Shown here: piece after piece, positions 7,561-15,473 of the stretch
How positions within the stretch are numbered: the stretch's first letter is position 1
Layout: every line of letters begins with the position of its first letter
Translations under genes and position numbers: made by a program
NCBI GenBank assembly: GCA_900754275.1
Contig: CAAECF010000069.1
Location: 1 to 26,213 of the forward strand
Length of the DNA: 26,213 bases
Source of the DNA: an uncultured Collinsella sp.
Lineage (GTDB): Bacteria > Actinomycetota > Coriobacteriia > Coriobacteriales > Coriobacteriaceae
Direction: 5' to 3'
The notes under the pieces: model-generated
What the model was told of the DNA's origin: nothing
Databases searched by the model: none
What the model saw: only the letters and a program-made list of their open reading frames with translations

Positions 7561-7735
7561 GGTAAAACGCGTTGTTGTGGGGCTCGCGTTGTTATCGCCC
7601 CAGATGAGCCCGTGCAGACAAAAAGGGGAGGTGCCGGCTTTCGCAAGGCGCGAACCTACGAAAAACGCCGCGCGGCAACGCGGGGCGATGAGCTCGGTCG
7701 GGGGATAGGGCCCGCTTCGCCCGCCGGCCCGTAAA
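7561..7735. other. Possibly structured intergenic region, candidate leader or small RNA
   Basis: This stretch has no credible gene but holds interlocking pairings. GGGCTC (7580-7585) pairs with GAGCCC (7606-7611). CGCCGCGCG (7666-7674) pairs with CGCGGGGCG (7679-7687), with one mismatch and a GCAA loop. The loop segment ATCGCCCC (7594-7601) is exactly complementary to GGGGCGAT (7682-7689), which would form a pseudoknot or compete with the second hairpin. A GC-rich inverted region follows at about 7708-7730. On the plus strand it would lie upstream of the GTPase gene. On the minus strand a TACAAT box (7737-7742) could start an RNA reading toward 7561. It does not match tmRNA, RNase P, SRP RNA or riboswitch cores I know. 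Confidence 0.35.
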
Positions 7736-7804
7736 TTGTATCATCCAGTGTGGAGCGTGAGCGCCCGTTGCCGCGTGCGATGGGCTTGTAATAAGAGGAG
7801 AGCC

Positions 7805-9808
7805 ATGTCGAAGCAAGCGGTCGTTGGAATCTTGGCGCATGTCGATGCCGGCAAGACCACGCTGGCCGAGGCCATGCTGTTCAACGCGGGTCGCATTCGC
7901 AAGCGCGGGCGCGTGGACGATGGCGATTCGCATCTGGACACTAATGCGATCGAGCGCGAGCGCGGCATCACGATTTTCTCGTCACAGGCCGTGCTCGACC
8001 ATGGCGATACCCACGTCATGCTCGTGGATGCACCGGGGCATGTCGATTTTTCTGCCGAGGCGGAGCGCACGCTGCGCGCGCTCGACTACGCGATTTTAGT
8101 TGTGGGCGCCAACGATGGCGTGCAGGGCCATACCGAAACCCTGTGGCGCCTGCTCGCGCGCTATGACATACCTACGTTCATCTTTATCAACAAAATCGAT
8201 TTGGAGAATCCCGGCCGCGATGTTTTGCTGGCACAGCTTGGGCAGCGTCTTTCCGAAGGCTGCCTGGATGCCAACGAATTGTTGGCGGGCGGCACCGTTC
8301 AGGAGGACGCTGCTGCGTTGGACGAGGCTGCGCTCGAGGAGTTTCTCGACGCAGGGGAGCTTTCGACTGCCACGCTTTCGCGGCTGGTCGCAGAGCGAAA
8401 GTTGTTTCCCTGCTTTGCGGGCTCGGCGCTCAAGGACCAGGGTGTGGCAGAGCTACTCGACGGCATATGCGCTTTGATGCTAGAGCGAACATGGCCTCAG
8501 GAGTTCGCCGCGCGTGTCTACCGCGTGAGTCGTGGAGACCGTGGCGAGCGTCTTGCCTGGGTCAAGGTGACCGGCGGAACGCTGCATGCCAAACAGGTGA
8601 TTAACGGACGTTCCGGTGCCGAGGCATGGGAGCAGAAGGTCGATCAGGTGCGCATCTATAACGGCGAGAAGTATGAGCTTGCCCAAGAAGTTGCTGCTGG
8701 CGGTATTTGTGCCGTGACGGGTCTTGCGCACGTTCGCCCGGGGGACGCCCTGGGCGCGGAGCCCGCGGGCGATGCGCCCGTCATTGCGCCGGTTCTCACC
8801 TATACGGTGCTGCCGAACGAGCACGATGTCCATACGGTGTTCCAAGCGCTGGCCGAGCTTGCCGACGAGGATCCCATGCTCGGCGTAAGCTGGAACACGC
8901 ATCTTGAACAAATACATCTGCAGCTTATGGGGGCGGTGCAGCTCGAGGTCGTGCAGCGCGTGCTGGCCGATCGTTTTGGCCTTGCGGTCGAGTTTGAGCC
9001 CGGCGGCATCCTCTATAAGGAGACCATTTCGCAGCCGGTCGAGGGCGTGGGCCACTTTGAGCCGCTGCGCCACTATGCCGAGGTACATCTGCGCTTGGAG
9101 CCGTTGTCGGCGGGCTCGGGCGTGCAGTTTGGCACCGTGACCTCGACCGACGAGCTCGATCTTAACTGGCAGCGTTTGGCGCTCACCAACGCTATGGAGC
9201 GCGATCACCTGGGCGTGCTGACCGGTTCGCCCATCACCGATGTGCGCATTACGCTCACAGGCGGCCGCGCGCATGCCAAACACACCGAGGGCGGCGATTT
9301 TCGTCAGGCCACGTACCGCGCGATTCGCCAGGGCTTGATGCAGGCGCGTGAGGCCGGCGCGGCGGTGCTGTTGGAGCCGTGGTATCGCTTTGAGCTCGAG
9401 GTGCCGGGGGAGTGCGTGGGCCGGGCGCTCTCGGATGCCACGCGCATGGGTGCCGAGTACGAGCCGCCGACGATGGCGGGCGACCGAGCGAAGCTTGTGG
9501 GTCGCGTGCCGGCATCCGAGGTGCAGGATTATGCGCTGGAGGTGGCTGCCTACACGAGCGGTCGCGGGCATCTGTACCTGGAGTTCGCCGGCTATGCGGC
9601 TTGCCATGATGCCGAGCACGTAATCGAGACGGCCGCCTATGAGCCCGAGGCCGATCTGCCCAACACGCCCGACTCGGTCTTTTGCTCTCACGGCGCCGGT
9701 TACACGGTCAAATGGTACGACGTACCCGCCGCGGCACACGTGAAGGTCGGTCCCACCACCTTCCGCCCCTGGCGAGCAGCAGACGCGGAGTTTTTCGGCC
9801 ACATGTGA
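7805..9808 (+). CDS. TetM-like ribosome-associated translation factor GTPase
   Basis: This 667-residue protein is an EF-G-like GTPase of the Tet(M)/Tet(W) ribosomal-protection superfamily. G motifs are complete: G1 AHVDAGKT (residues 11-18), G2 in RERGITI (51-57), G3 DAPGH (75-79) and G4 NKID (129-132). The later domains carry QLMGAVQLEVVQRVL and a C-terminal GRGHLYLEFAGYAA segment. The tail containing NTPDSVFCSHGAGYTVKW is typical of chromosomal homologues and not of mobile Tet proteins, so a resistance role should not be assumed. The start ATG 7805 follows AGAGGAG; an upstream in-frame start at 7736 lacks a ribosome site. The final Met codon and stop lie inside an RGGGAC-type hairpin. The gene stands alone after the 7561-7735 region. 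Confidence 0.88.
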   Translation: MSKQAVVGILAHVDAGKTTLAEAMLFNAGRIRKRGRVDDGDSHLDTNAIERERGITIFSSQAVLDHGDTHVMLVDAPGHVDFSAEAERTLRALDYAILVVGANDGVQGHTETLWRLLARYDIPTFIFINKIDLENPGRDVLLAQLGQRLSEGCLDANELLAGGTVQEDAAALDEAALEEFLDAGELSTATLSRLVAERKLFPCFAGSALKDQGVAELLDGICALMLERTWPQEFAARVYRVSRGDRGERLAWVKVTGGTLHAKQVINGRSGAEAWEQKVDQVRIYNGEKYELAQEVAAGGICAVTGLAHVRPGDALGAEPAGDAPVIAPVLTYTVLPNEHDVHTVFQALAELADEDPMLGVSWNTHLEQIHLQLMGAVQLEVVQRVLADRFGLAVEFEPGGILYKETISQPVEGVGHFEPLRHYAEVHLRLEPLSAGSGVQFGTVTSTDELDLNWQRLALTNAMERDHLGVLTGSPITDVRITLTGGRAHAKHTEGGDFRQATYRAIRQGLMQAREAGAAVLLEPWYRFELEVPGECVGRALSDATRMGAEYEPPTMAGDRAKLVGRVPASEVQDYALEVAAYTSGRGHLYLEFAGYAACHDAEHVIETAAYEPEADLPNTPDSVFCSHGAGYTVKWYDVPAAAHVKVGPTTFRPWRAADAEFFGHM

Positions 9809-9834
9809 CAAAGGGGCAGTTCCTTTGTTACATG
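9802..9834. repeat. RGGGAC-type hairpin element, copy B, overlapping a stop codon
   Basis: The left arm CATGTGACAA (9802-9811) and right arm TTGTTACATG (9825-9834) pair with one G-T. The 13-nt centre AGGGGCAGTTCCT (9812-9824) can pair further at its ends. The GTPase gene's last codon ATG (9803-9805) and stop TGA (9806-9808) are part of the left arm. The arm is nearly the same as that of the element at 13531-13561. Confidence 0.85.
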
Positions 9835-9839
9835 CTATT

Positions 9840-9875
9840 GGTATAACTCGGTATAAGTTGGTATAACTATTACCA
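9840..9875. promoter_or_regulatory. Three GGTATAA repeats at 10-bp spacing upstream of the ATPase
   Basis: GGTATAA occurs at 9840-9846, 9850-9856 and 9860-9866, in exact 10-bp phase, so all three face the same side of the helix. The third copy also forms the left part of an imperfect dyad, TGGTA (9859-9863) against TACCA (9871-9875). The start codon of the ATPase is 27 bp further on. Each repeat also resembles a -10 box, so this may combine operator and promoter. No -35 box at proper spacing is convincing. Confidence 0.5.
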
Positions 9876-9901
9876 GGGTTTACCGATCCGAGGAGGCCGA
9901 C

Positions 9902-11020
9902 ATGAATCCAAATCCCTTTAAGCCAACGGCAGGCAAGCGGCCTCCGATGCTCATCGGTCGAGAGTCGGTCATCGAAGATTTCGAGGAGGGGCTCGATAAC
10001 GGCGCTGGAGCGCCGGGCAGGCTCATGCTCATTACGGGAAACCGCGGCTGCGGCAAGACGGTTCTCCTGCGGGAGCTGCAACGTCTAGCCAATGAGCGTG
10101 GATGGGCGGTTGTCTCCGATTCCGCCTCGCTTGGCCTATGCGACCGCCTGGCCGATGCGCTTCGCTCGAATAGGCCGGTTGTGACGTCAATGGAGTTCGG
10201 TCCGTCGTTTGGCCGGATGTCGGTCGAGGCGGCGCGAGCAAAGGGCGAGACGTTACGAGGTCTGGTCAACGAGCGCCTCAAGAAGCTCGGTCCAGGCAAG
10301 GGCATACTGTTTGCGATTGACGAGGCGCAATCTGCGTCTATCGAGGAACTGGCGGCACTTGCCGTTCTCTATCAGCAGGTGCTCGGAGATCAGGATGCCA
10401 CGGGCTTGTCCGATAGCGACCAGCGTGGTCTTGCGCTGGTGTTCGCCGGCTTACCCAGTATGGTTGATGACTTGCTCGAAGAGCCGAGCGTGACGTTTTT
10501 GCGGCGTGCCCAGCAGCGTACGCTGGGGGCGATATCTTTGCCCAAGGTACGCGATTCATATGTCCAGACGGTCAAAGACGCCGGTCTTTACGTTGACGCG
10601 GAGACGGCGGACCATGCGGCGCGCAAAAGCATGGGGCATCCCTATATGGTTCAGCTGGTGGGCTATTACATGTGGCGGTCTGCTGTCCGGCGTGGCTCGC
10701 AGGTCATCGAAAGGCGCGATGTCGAGGATGGCCATGCGGATGCTGTCTCCGAGTTCTACGAAGCGGTTGACGCGCCCCTGTATTACGGGCTGCGCAGTCC
10801 ACAGCGCCTTTTTATCGAGGTCATGGCGGTTGACGAGGGTAAACCGACGCGAATGGCGGACATCATTGAGCGCTGCGACCGTACTCAGAGTTGGGCGAGC
10901 AAATATCGCGCAAGCCTGATTCGCGAGCGCGTCATCGAGGCTGCCGGATACGGCCTCGTCCGGTTTACCGTGCCCATGCTGGGCGCGTACATTCGCGATC
11001 GAGTTTTATGGCATGAGTAG
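9902..11020 (+). CDS. AAA+ ATPase with C-terminal winged helix
   Basis: The 372-residue protein has an N-terminal lead (FIGRE-like MLIGRESVIEDFEEGL, residues 16-31), Walker A GNRGCGKT (46-53) and Walker B ILFAIDEAQ (135-143). A sensor-like segment LALVFAGLPSMVDDLL follows, then an arginine-rich FLRRAQQRTLG segment. The C-terminal 90 residues, from SPQRLFIEVMAVDEGKPTRMADI, look like a winged helix. The layout resembles Orc1/Cdc6-like and STAND-type ATPases that act on DNA or proteins; the real partner is unknown. The ATG at 9902 follows AGGAGG. The end overlaps the start of the UvrA-like gene by 8 bp, indicating translational coupling. Confidence 0.85.
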   Translation: MNPNPFKPTAGKRPPMLIGRESVIEDFEEGLDNGAGAPGRLMLITGNRGCGKTVLLRELQRLANERGWAVVSDSASLGLCDRLADALRSNRPVVTSMEFGPSFGRMSVEAARAKGETLRGLVNERLKKLGPGKGILFAIDEAQSASIEELAALAVLYQQVLGDQDATGLSDSDQRGLALVFAGLPSMVDDLLEEPSVTFLRRAQQRTLGAISLPKVRDSYVQTVKDAGLYVDAETADHAARKSMGHPYMVQLVGYYMWRSAVRRGSQVIERRDVEDGHADAVSEFYEAVDAPLYYGLRSPQRLFIEVMAVDEGKPTRMADIIERCDRTQSWASKYRASLIRERVIEAAGYGLVRFTVPMLGAYIRDRVLWHE

Positions 11021-13526
11021 GGTGATAAAGGTGACGGAACAGAAGATGAGCCCGCAGGCTATCGAAGTGCGCGGAGCGCGTGTCCATAACCTTAAGGACA
11101 TCGATATAGATATCCCGCTGGGAAAGCTCGTGGGCATTGCCGGTGTGTCGGGGTCGGGCAAGAGCTCGCTGGCGCTGGGAGTTCTTTATGCCGAGGGCTC
11201 GCGCCGTTACCTGGAGGCGCTCAGCACCTATACTCGACGTCGCCTGACGCAGGCCGAGCACGCCCAGGTGGACGAGGTGCTGCACGTACCGGCGGCGCTC
11301 GCATTGCATCAGCGCCCCAGCGTGCCGGGCGTGCGTTCCACTTTTGGCACCATGACCGAGCTCAACAACAGCCTACGTCTGCTCTTTAGCCGTTGCGCCC
11401 ATCACGTGTGCCCGCATTGCGGGGCACGCGTGGAGCCGAGTCTTAACGTGGCTGCGGGCCTGTCGCTCACGTGTCCGACATGCGGCCGCGAGTTCTACGC
11501 GCCGAGTGCCGAGGATTTGGCTTTCAATAGCGGCGGTGCGTGTCCTACCTGCGGCGGCACCGGTGTCATGCGCGAGGTGGACGAGGCGAGCCTGGTGCCC
11601 GACGAGTCAAAGACCATCAACGAGGGCGCGGTGCTTCCCTGGGGCACGCTCATGTGGGATCTGATGAAGCAGGTGGCTGGCGAGATGGGCGTGCGCATCG
11701 ACGTGCCGTTTAACCAGCTCACGCCTCAAGAGCGCGACATCGTATTTCACGGCCCGGCGGTTAAGAAGCATATTCTCTACGTTCCCAAAAACGGCGAGGG
11801 CGCCACGCCGCTCGACTTTACCTATTACAACGCCGTCTATACCGTTGAGAATGCGCTCGCCAAGGTTAAGGACGATAAGGGGCTTAAGCGTGTTGCACGC
11901 TTTTTGCGCGAGGGGCTATGCCGCGACTGCGGCGGCACGCGTCTTTCCGAAACAGCACGCCAGCCCCAGGTGCGCGGTATCAATCTGGCACAGGCAACTG
12001 CCATGACACTGGGCATGGCGATTGAGTGGGTGCGCGGGGTGCCCGCATCCTTGCCGGCCGAGATGCAGCCCATGGCAGCGGATATCTGCGATTCGTTTTT
12101 GAGCACGGCTCGTCGCCTGGTTGACCTGGGGCTCGATTACCTCTCGCTCGACCGCGCCGGTGCTACGCTCTCCACGGGTGAGCGCCAGCGTGTGCAGCTC
12201 GCCCGCGTGGTGCGCAACCGATCGACGGGCGTGCTTTATGTGCTGGACGAGCCCTCGATTGGCTTGCATCCTGCCAATGTCGATGGCTTGGTGGGCGTAA
12301 TGCGCGATCTGGTGGATGACGGCAACACGGTGGTTGTCGTTGACCACGATACGCGCGTACTGGCGGAAGCCGACTATCTGGTCGAGATGGGCCCCGTTGC
12401 CGGAGCAGGCGGCGGCAATGTGATAGCTGCGGGTACGGTGGATGAGGTCGAGCAATCGCAGGGCAGCCGCATCGCGCCGTTTTTGCGCGCGGAGCCCAAG
12501 CGTTTGCGTCCGCAGGTGACTGACGAGGAAATGTTCGACCAGGGCCATATCCGCATGGCGACCGATACCATCCATACCGTCAAGCCGCTCGAAGTCAATA
12601 TTCCGCGCGGCCGTCTCGTCGCGGTTACGGGCGTTTCGGGTTCGGGCAAGACGACGCTGGTGCTTGAGACACTCATCCCGGCACTCAAAGCGCAGGCAGC
12701 TGGAAAGCGCCTGCCAAGCCATGTGCGTTGGGTCGATGCCGAAGGCATTGCCCGCGCCAACCTGATTGACGCCACACCCATTGGCGCCAACGTACGCTCG
12801 ACGGTGGCGACTTATGCCGACATCCATGATGAGCTGCGCCGCGCCTTCGCCCGCGCGCCCGAGGCCAAGGCAGCCGGCTACAAGGCGGGCGCCTTTAGCT
12901 ACAACACTGGCGCCTTGCGCTGCCCTACGTGCGATGGCACGGGCTCGATATCGCTCGACGTGCAGTTTTTGCCCGATGTCGAGATCGTCTGCCCGGCATG
13001 TCGCGGCTCGCGTTATGCAGACGCTGCTTCGCATATCCATCGCGAGGGCAAGGACGGGAGTCTGCTTACGTTGCCGCAGCTCATGGATATGAGTGTGGAC
13101 GAGGCCCTCGACGCCACGGTGGGGCTCAAGAAAGTCCAGGCACGCCTGCAGACCCTGCACGACCTAGGTTTGGGCTATCTCACACTCGGTGAGCCCACGC
13201 CGGCGCTCTCGGGCGGCGAGGCGCAGCGCCTTAAGCTTGCGAGCGAAATGGGCCGCGTGCAGGACGATGCTGTGTTCGTGTTCGACGAACCCACGATCGG
13301 CCTGCATCCGCTCGATGTCCAGGTGCTGCTGAGTGTGTTCGACGGCCTCGTTGCCAAGGGAGCCACGGTTGTCGTGATCGAACACGATCTCGACCTCATC
13401 CGCAATGCCAATTACGTGATTGACATGGGCCCGGGCGGCGGCGACGCAGGCGGGCAAATCGTCTGCGTCGGCACGCCGGCAGACATCGCCGCCTGCTCCA
13501 AGAGCATCACCGGCCGCTACCTATAA
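11013..13526 (+). CDS. Short UvrA paralogue (class II UvrA-like ABC ATPase)
   Basis: UvrA proteins scan DNA for damage as dimers with two ABC ATPase units. This 837-residue version is about 100 residues shorter than typical UvrA. Both units are complete: Walker A GVSGSGKSS (44-52) and GVSGSGKTT (about 540), signatures LSTGERQRVQLA (about 386) and LSGGEAQRLKLA (about 731), and Walker B LDEPSIGLHP and FDEPTIGLHP. The C-terminal zinc finger CPTC...CPAC (about 635-664) is present, and CxxC pairs at 133-136, 154-157 and 177-180 are seen. The first linker is too short for a full UvrB-binding domain, as in UvrA2/DrrC-type proteins. It is therefore probably not the main repair UvrA. A second start at 11046 (MSPQAIEVRG) is possible. 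It is coupled to the upstream ATPase. Confidence 0.9.
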   Translation: MSRVIKVTEQKMSPQAIEVRGARVHNLKDIDIDIPLGKLVGIAGVSGSGKSSLALGVLYAEGSRRYLEALSTYTRRRLTQAEHAQVDEVLHVPAALALHQRPSVPGVRSTFGTMTELNNSLRLLFSRCAHHVCPHCGARVEPSLNVAAGLSLTCPTCGREFYAPSAEDLAFNSGGACPTCGGTGVMREVDEASLVPDESKTINEGAVLPWGTLMWDLMKQVAGEMGVRIDVPFNQLTPQERDIVFHGPAVKKHILYVPKNGEGATPLDFTYYNAVYTVENALAKVKDDKGLKRVARFLREGLCRDCGGTRLSETARQPQVRGINLAQATAMTLGMAIEWVRGVPASLPAEMQPMAADICDSFLSTARRLVDLGLDYLSLDRAGATLSTGERQRVQLARVVRNRSTGVLYVLDEPSIGLHPANVDGLVGVMRDLVDDGNTVVVVDHDTRVLAEADYLVEMGPVAGAGGGNVIAAGTVDEVEQSQGSRIAPFLRAEPKRLRPQVTDEEMFDQGHIRMATDTIHTVKPLEVNIPRGRLVAVTGVSGSGKTTLVLETLIPALKAQAAGKRLPSHVRWVDAEGIARANLIDATPIGANVRSTVATYADIHDELRRAFARAPEAKAAGYKAGAFSYNTGALRCPTCDGTGSISLDVQFLPDVEIVCPACRGSRYADAASHIHREGKDGSLLTLPQLMDMSVDEALDATVGLKKVQARLQTLHDLGLGYLTLGEPTPALSGGEAQRLKLASEMGRVQDDAVFVFDEPTIGLHPLDVQVLLSVFDGLVAKGATVVVIEHDLDLIRNANYVIDMGPGGGDAGGQIVCVGTPADIAACSKSITGRYL

Positions 13527-13530
13527 CCGA

Positions 13531-13561
13531 ATGTGACAAAGGGACTGACCCTTTGTCACAT
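13531..13561. repeat. RGGGAC hairpin element, copy B', overlapping the trmL stop codon
   Basis: The arms ATGTGACAA (13531-13539) and TTGTCACAT (13553-13561) pair perfectly around the centre AGGGACTGACCCT (13540-13552), whose ends pair too, giving 13 bp in all. The element lies between the convergent uvrA-like and trmL genes. On the minus strand it supplies the last codon ATG and the stop TGA (13558-13556) of trmL. Confidence 0.9.
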
Positions 13562-14155
13562 GCCGGGAAAGCCTGTTTGGCGCAGGGCCTCATAGAGGAC
13601 GATGGCGGCGCTGTTGGAGAGGTTGAGAGCGCTGATGCGGTAGTCGTCCGGGTCGACGAAATTGCCGCAGATATCCTGCTGAAGGATGGCCTCGTGGCTG
13701 TCTTCGGTATGTCCGAGCGATTCCTCGTGGGCTTCCCAAGCCTCGGCGTTATCGAGTGAGTCGCAATCGCGCAGCATCGGGATGCGCTCGCAGCGCTCGG
13801 GCGCCGCGGCAAGCAGTGGCTCGGGAATGCCCGAGCTCTCGCTGCCAAAGACCAAGTAGTCGCCATCGCGGTAGGTACTCTGAGCATAGTTGCGGCGTGC
13901 CTTTTTGGTCAGCAGATGCAGGCGACCATCGGCGGGAGAGAGGCCGTTGCGCGCAAGGAAACCCTCCCAGCCGGCATAAGTCGTCACGTCCAAATTCTGC
14001 CAGTAGCCCAGGCCGGCGCGACGCACCGTCTTGTCGTCGAGCGAAAACCCCAGCGGCTCGACCAGATGCAGGCGGGCGCCGGTGACCACGCAGGTGCGGC
14101 CGATATTGCCCGTATTGGCTGGAATCTCGGGCGCATACAGCACAATGTTGAACAT
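13556..14155 (-). CDS. trmL: tRNA (cytidine/uridine-34-2'-O)-methyltransferase TrmL, with insert
   Basis: TrmL (YibK) is a trefoil-knot SPOUT enzyme that 2'-O-methylates the wobble base of tRNA-Leu. The start MFNIVLYAPEIPANTGNIGRTC (motif 1), the LVFGSESSGIPEPLL segment (residues 101-115, motif 2) and LNLSNSAAIVLYEALRQ (177-193, motif 3) are all diagnostic. The protein is 199 residues, longer than the roughly 155-160 usual, because about 42 acidic residues are inserted between IPM (125-127) and LNLSNS. The start ATG 14153-14155 follows AAGGAG; longer frames upstream run through a repeat and are rejected. The C-terminus GFPGM ends inside an RGGGAC hairpin, which may have replaced the native last few residues. 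Confidence 0.92.
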   Translation of the reverse strand: MFNIVLYAPEIPANTGNIGRTCVVTGARLHLVEPLGFSLDDKTVRRAGLGYWQNLDVTTYAGWEGFLARNGLSPADGRLHLLTKKARRNYAQSTYRDGDYLVFGSESSGIPEPLLAAAPERCERIPMLRDCDSLDNAEAWEAHEESLGHTEDSHEAILQQDICGNFVDPDDYRISALNLSNSAAIVLYEALRQTGFPGM

Positions 14156-14178
14156 GAATCTCCTTGGCTCAGAACGAA

Positions 14179-14217
14179 AAACCACCACGAAGGGGACAGG
14201 CACCTTCGTGGTGGTTT
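14179..14217 (-). repeat. RGGGAC hairpin element, copy C, doubling as terminator
   Basis: The 13-nt arm AAACCACCACGAA (14179-14191) and its exact complement TTCGTGGTGGTTT (14205-14217) enclose the centre GGGGACAGGCACC (14192-14204). GG and CC at the ends of the centre extend the stem to 15 bp. RGGGAC is on the plus strand. Read on the minus strand, the hairpin is followed by a run of Ts then CGTTC, so it can end transcription of the upstream CobW-family gene before trmL. Confidence 0.9.
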
Positions 14218-14256
14218 GGCGGTTACGTAGGCGGAAAAATGCCCGCTTGGATAAAC

Positions 14257-15387
14257 CTAGGCGCGGTGCCAGTCGGTCAGGCAGGCATCGAGGGAGGCGA
14301 TGAGCGCATCCTTGTCCATGTGACGGCCGATGATGCACAGGCTCGTCATGCGGTCGCCCGTCTTGTCGTCCCAAATTTGCATGATCTCGGGGTTCTCGTC
14401 GATGATCTTCTGCTTTTCGCCCTCGGGTGCGGAATCGACAAACAGGCCGTTCTCCATCAGGCGCATCTGGTGGCCGGCCTGCTCAAACATGTAGCACATG
14501 TCCGGATTGCTGGCCTGCCACAGCGGACCCTTGACGCGGATGACCTCGTCGGGCCACTCCTGCTCAACAAAATCGGTGAACTTCTGCAGGTCAAACGGCT
14601 TGCGGCGCGAGTACACAAAGGTCTCGATGTCGTACTCGAGCACCTCGGGGTCGTCGTGCTCCTCGGGATGCTCCATGGCCTCGATCCAGGCGGCGGAGTT
14701 GTAGGCGCGCATAAAGTCGAAGCGGTCGGTGTCGAGCAGTTCCTCCATGGGGACCTCGCCGTTTTGGGCCTCGACGATCACGGCGTCCTTCTGCAGGCTG
14801 CGCACGATGGCCTTGAGCTCGGCGATCTGCTCAGGGCTCACGGTATCGGTCTTGTTGAGGATCAGCGTGGAACAGAACTCGATCTGCTGGATGAGCAGGC
14901 TTTCGATGTCGTCCTCGTCGATATCCTCTGCCAGCAGGTCACGACCGCCGTTGAACTCGTCGTACATGCGGGCGCAGTCGACCACGGCCACGATGTTGTC
15001 GAGCGCGAGCTTGGGCTCGCCGCCCACCTTGGCCTCGTCGCAGAAGCTCGAGATGGTGTAGGCGATGGGGATAGGCTCACAAATGCCCGAAGCCTCGATG
15101 ATGATGTAATCGAAGTCGCCCGAATCGGCGATGCCCTGCAGCTGGTTGGCAAGGTCGTCCGAAAGCGTGCAGCAGATGCAGCCGTTGGTGAGCGGGATAA
15201 GGTCGTCGGTCTCGGAAAGGCCGCCGTCGGCGATAAGGCTGGCGTCGACGTTGATCTCGCCGATATCGTTGACGATCACGGCGGCGCGGATGCCGCCGTC
15301 GTTAGCGAGGATGTGGTTGAGCAGCGTGGTCTTGCCGGCACCGAGGTATCCGGTAAGCATGATGATCTTCACGGGTTTGTTGGGCAT
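14257..15387 (-). CDS. CobW/COG0523-family GTPase (metal-handling chaperone)
   Basis: COG0523 GTPases hand metals such as zinc, cobalt or nickel to client proteins. The 376-residue protein has Walker A GYLGAGKT (residues 13-20), the metal-binding motif GCICC (69-73, with Cys70, Cys72 and Cys73) and an LNKTD-type G4 motif. A C-terminal CobW domain starts near EVLEYDIETFVYSRRKPFD. Stretches rich in Asp and Glu occur in the middle, and no His-rich metal tail is seen. The start was moved to ATG 15385-15387 because AAAGGAGG lies directly upstream; an in-frame ATG 21 bp earlier would place that site inside the gene. No Zur-like palindrome is seen in the 86-bp gap upstream. The metal is unknown. Confidence 0.9.
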   Translation of the reverse strand: MPNKPVKIIMLTGYLGAGKTTLLNHILANDGGIRAAVIVNDIGEINVDASLIADGGLSETDDLIPLTNGCICCTLSDDLANQLQGIADSGDFDYIIIEASGICEPIPIAYTISSFCDEAKVGGEPKLALDNIVAVVDCARMYDEFNGGRDLLAEDIDEDDIESLLIQQIEFCSTLILNKTDTVSPEQIAELKAIVRSLQKDAVIVEAQNGEVPMEELLDTDRFDFMRAYNSAAWIEAMEHPEEHDDPEVLEYDIETFVYSRRKPFDLQKFTDFVEQEWPDEVIRVKGPLWQASNPDMCYMFEQAGHQMRLMENGLFVDSAPEGEKQKIIDENPEIMQIWDDKTGDRMTSLCIIGRHMDKDALIASLDACLTDWHRA

Positions 15388-15473
15388 ATGCCCTCCTTTG
15401 TTAGACATGGCTTACAGTTGAATCTTATGCCAAACGCCTGCTCTTATACCCACGCGCCGGCAAATAACACAGG

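Noticed and set aside
7561..7735. Known structural RNA such as SRP RNA, tmRNA, RNase P or a listed riboswitch
   Set aside because: None of the diagnostic core sequences of these RNAs is present; only generic pairings are seen.
7805..9808. Acquired tetracycline resistance gene
   Set aside because: The C-terminal segment matches chromosomal TetM-like GTPases, the composition equals that of its neighbours, and no mobile element is adjacent.
8480..10081. Long open frame of 533 codons on the minus strand across the GTPase gene
   Set aside because: It is antisense to a gene with clear GTPase motifs, has an Arg/His/Leu-rich composition typical of GC-rich shadow frames, and has no recognisable domain.
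11013..13526. Main excision-repair UvrA
   Set aside because: The protein is about 100 residues too short and the region between the first Walker A and the signature lacks room for the normal UvrB-binding domain; a UvrA2-type paralogue fits better.
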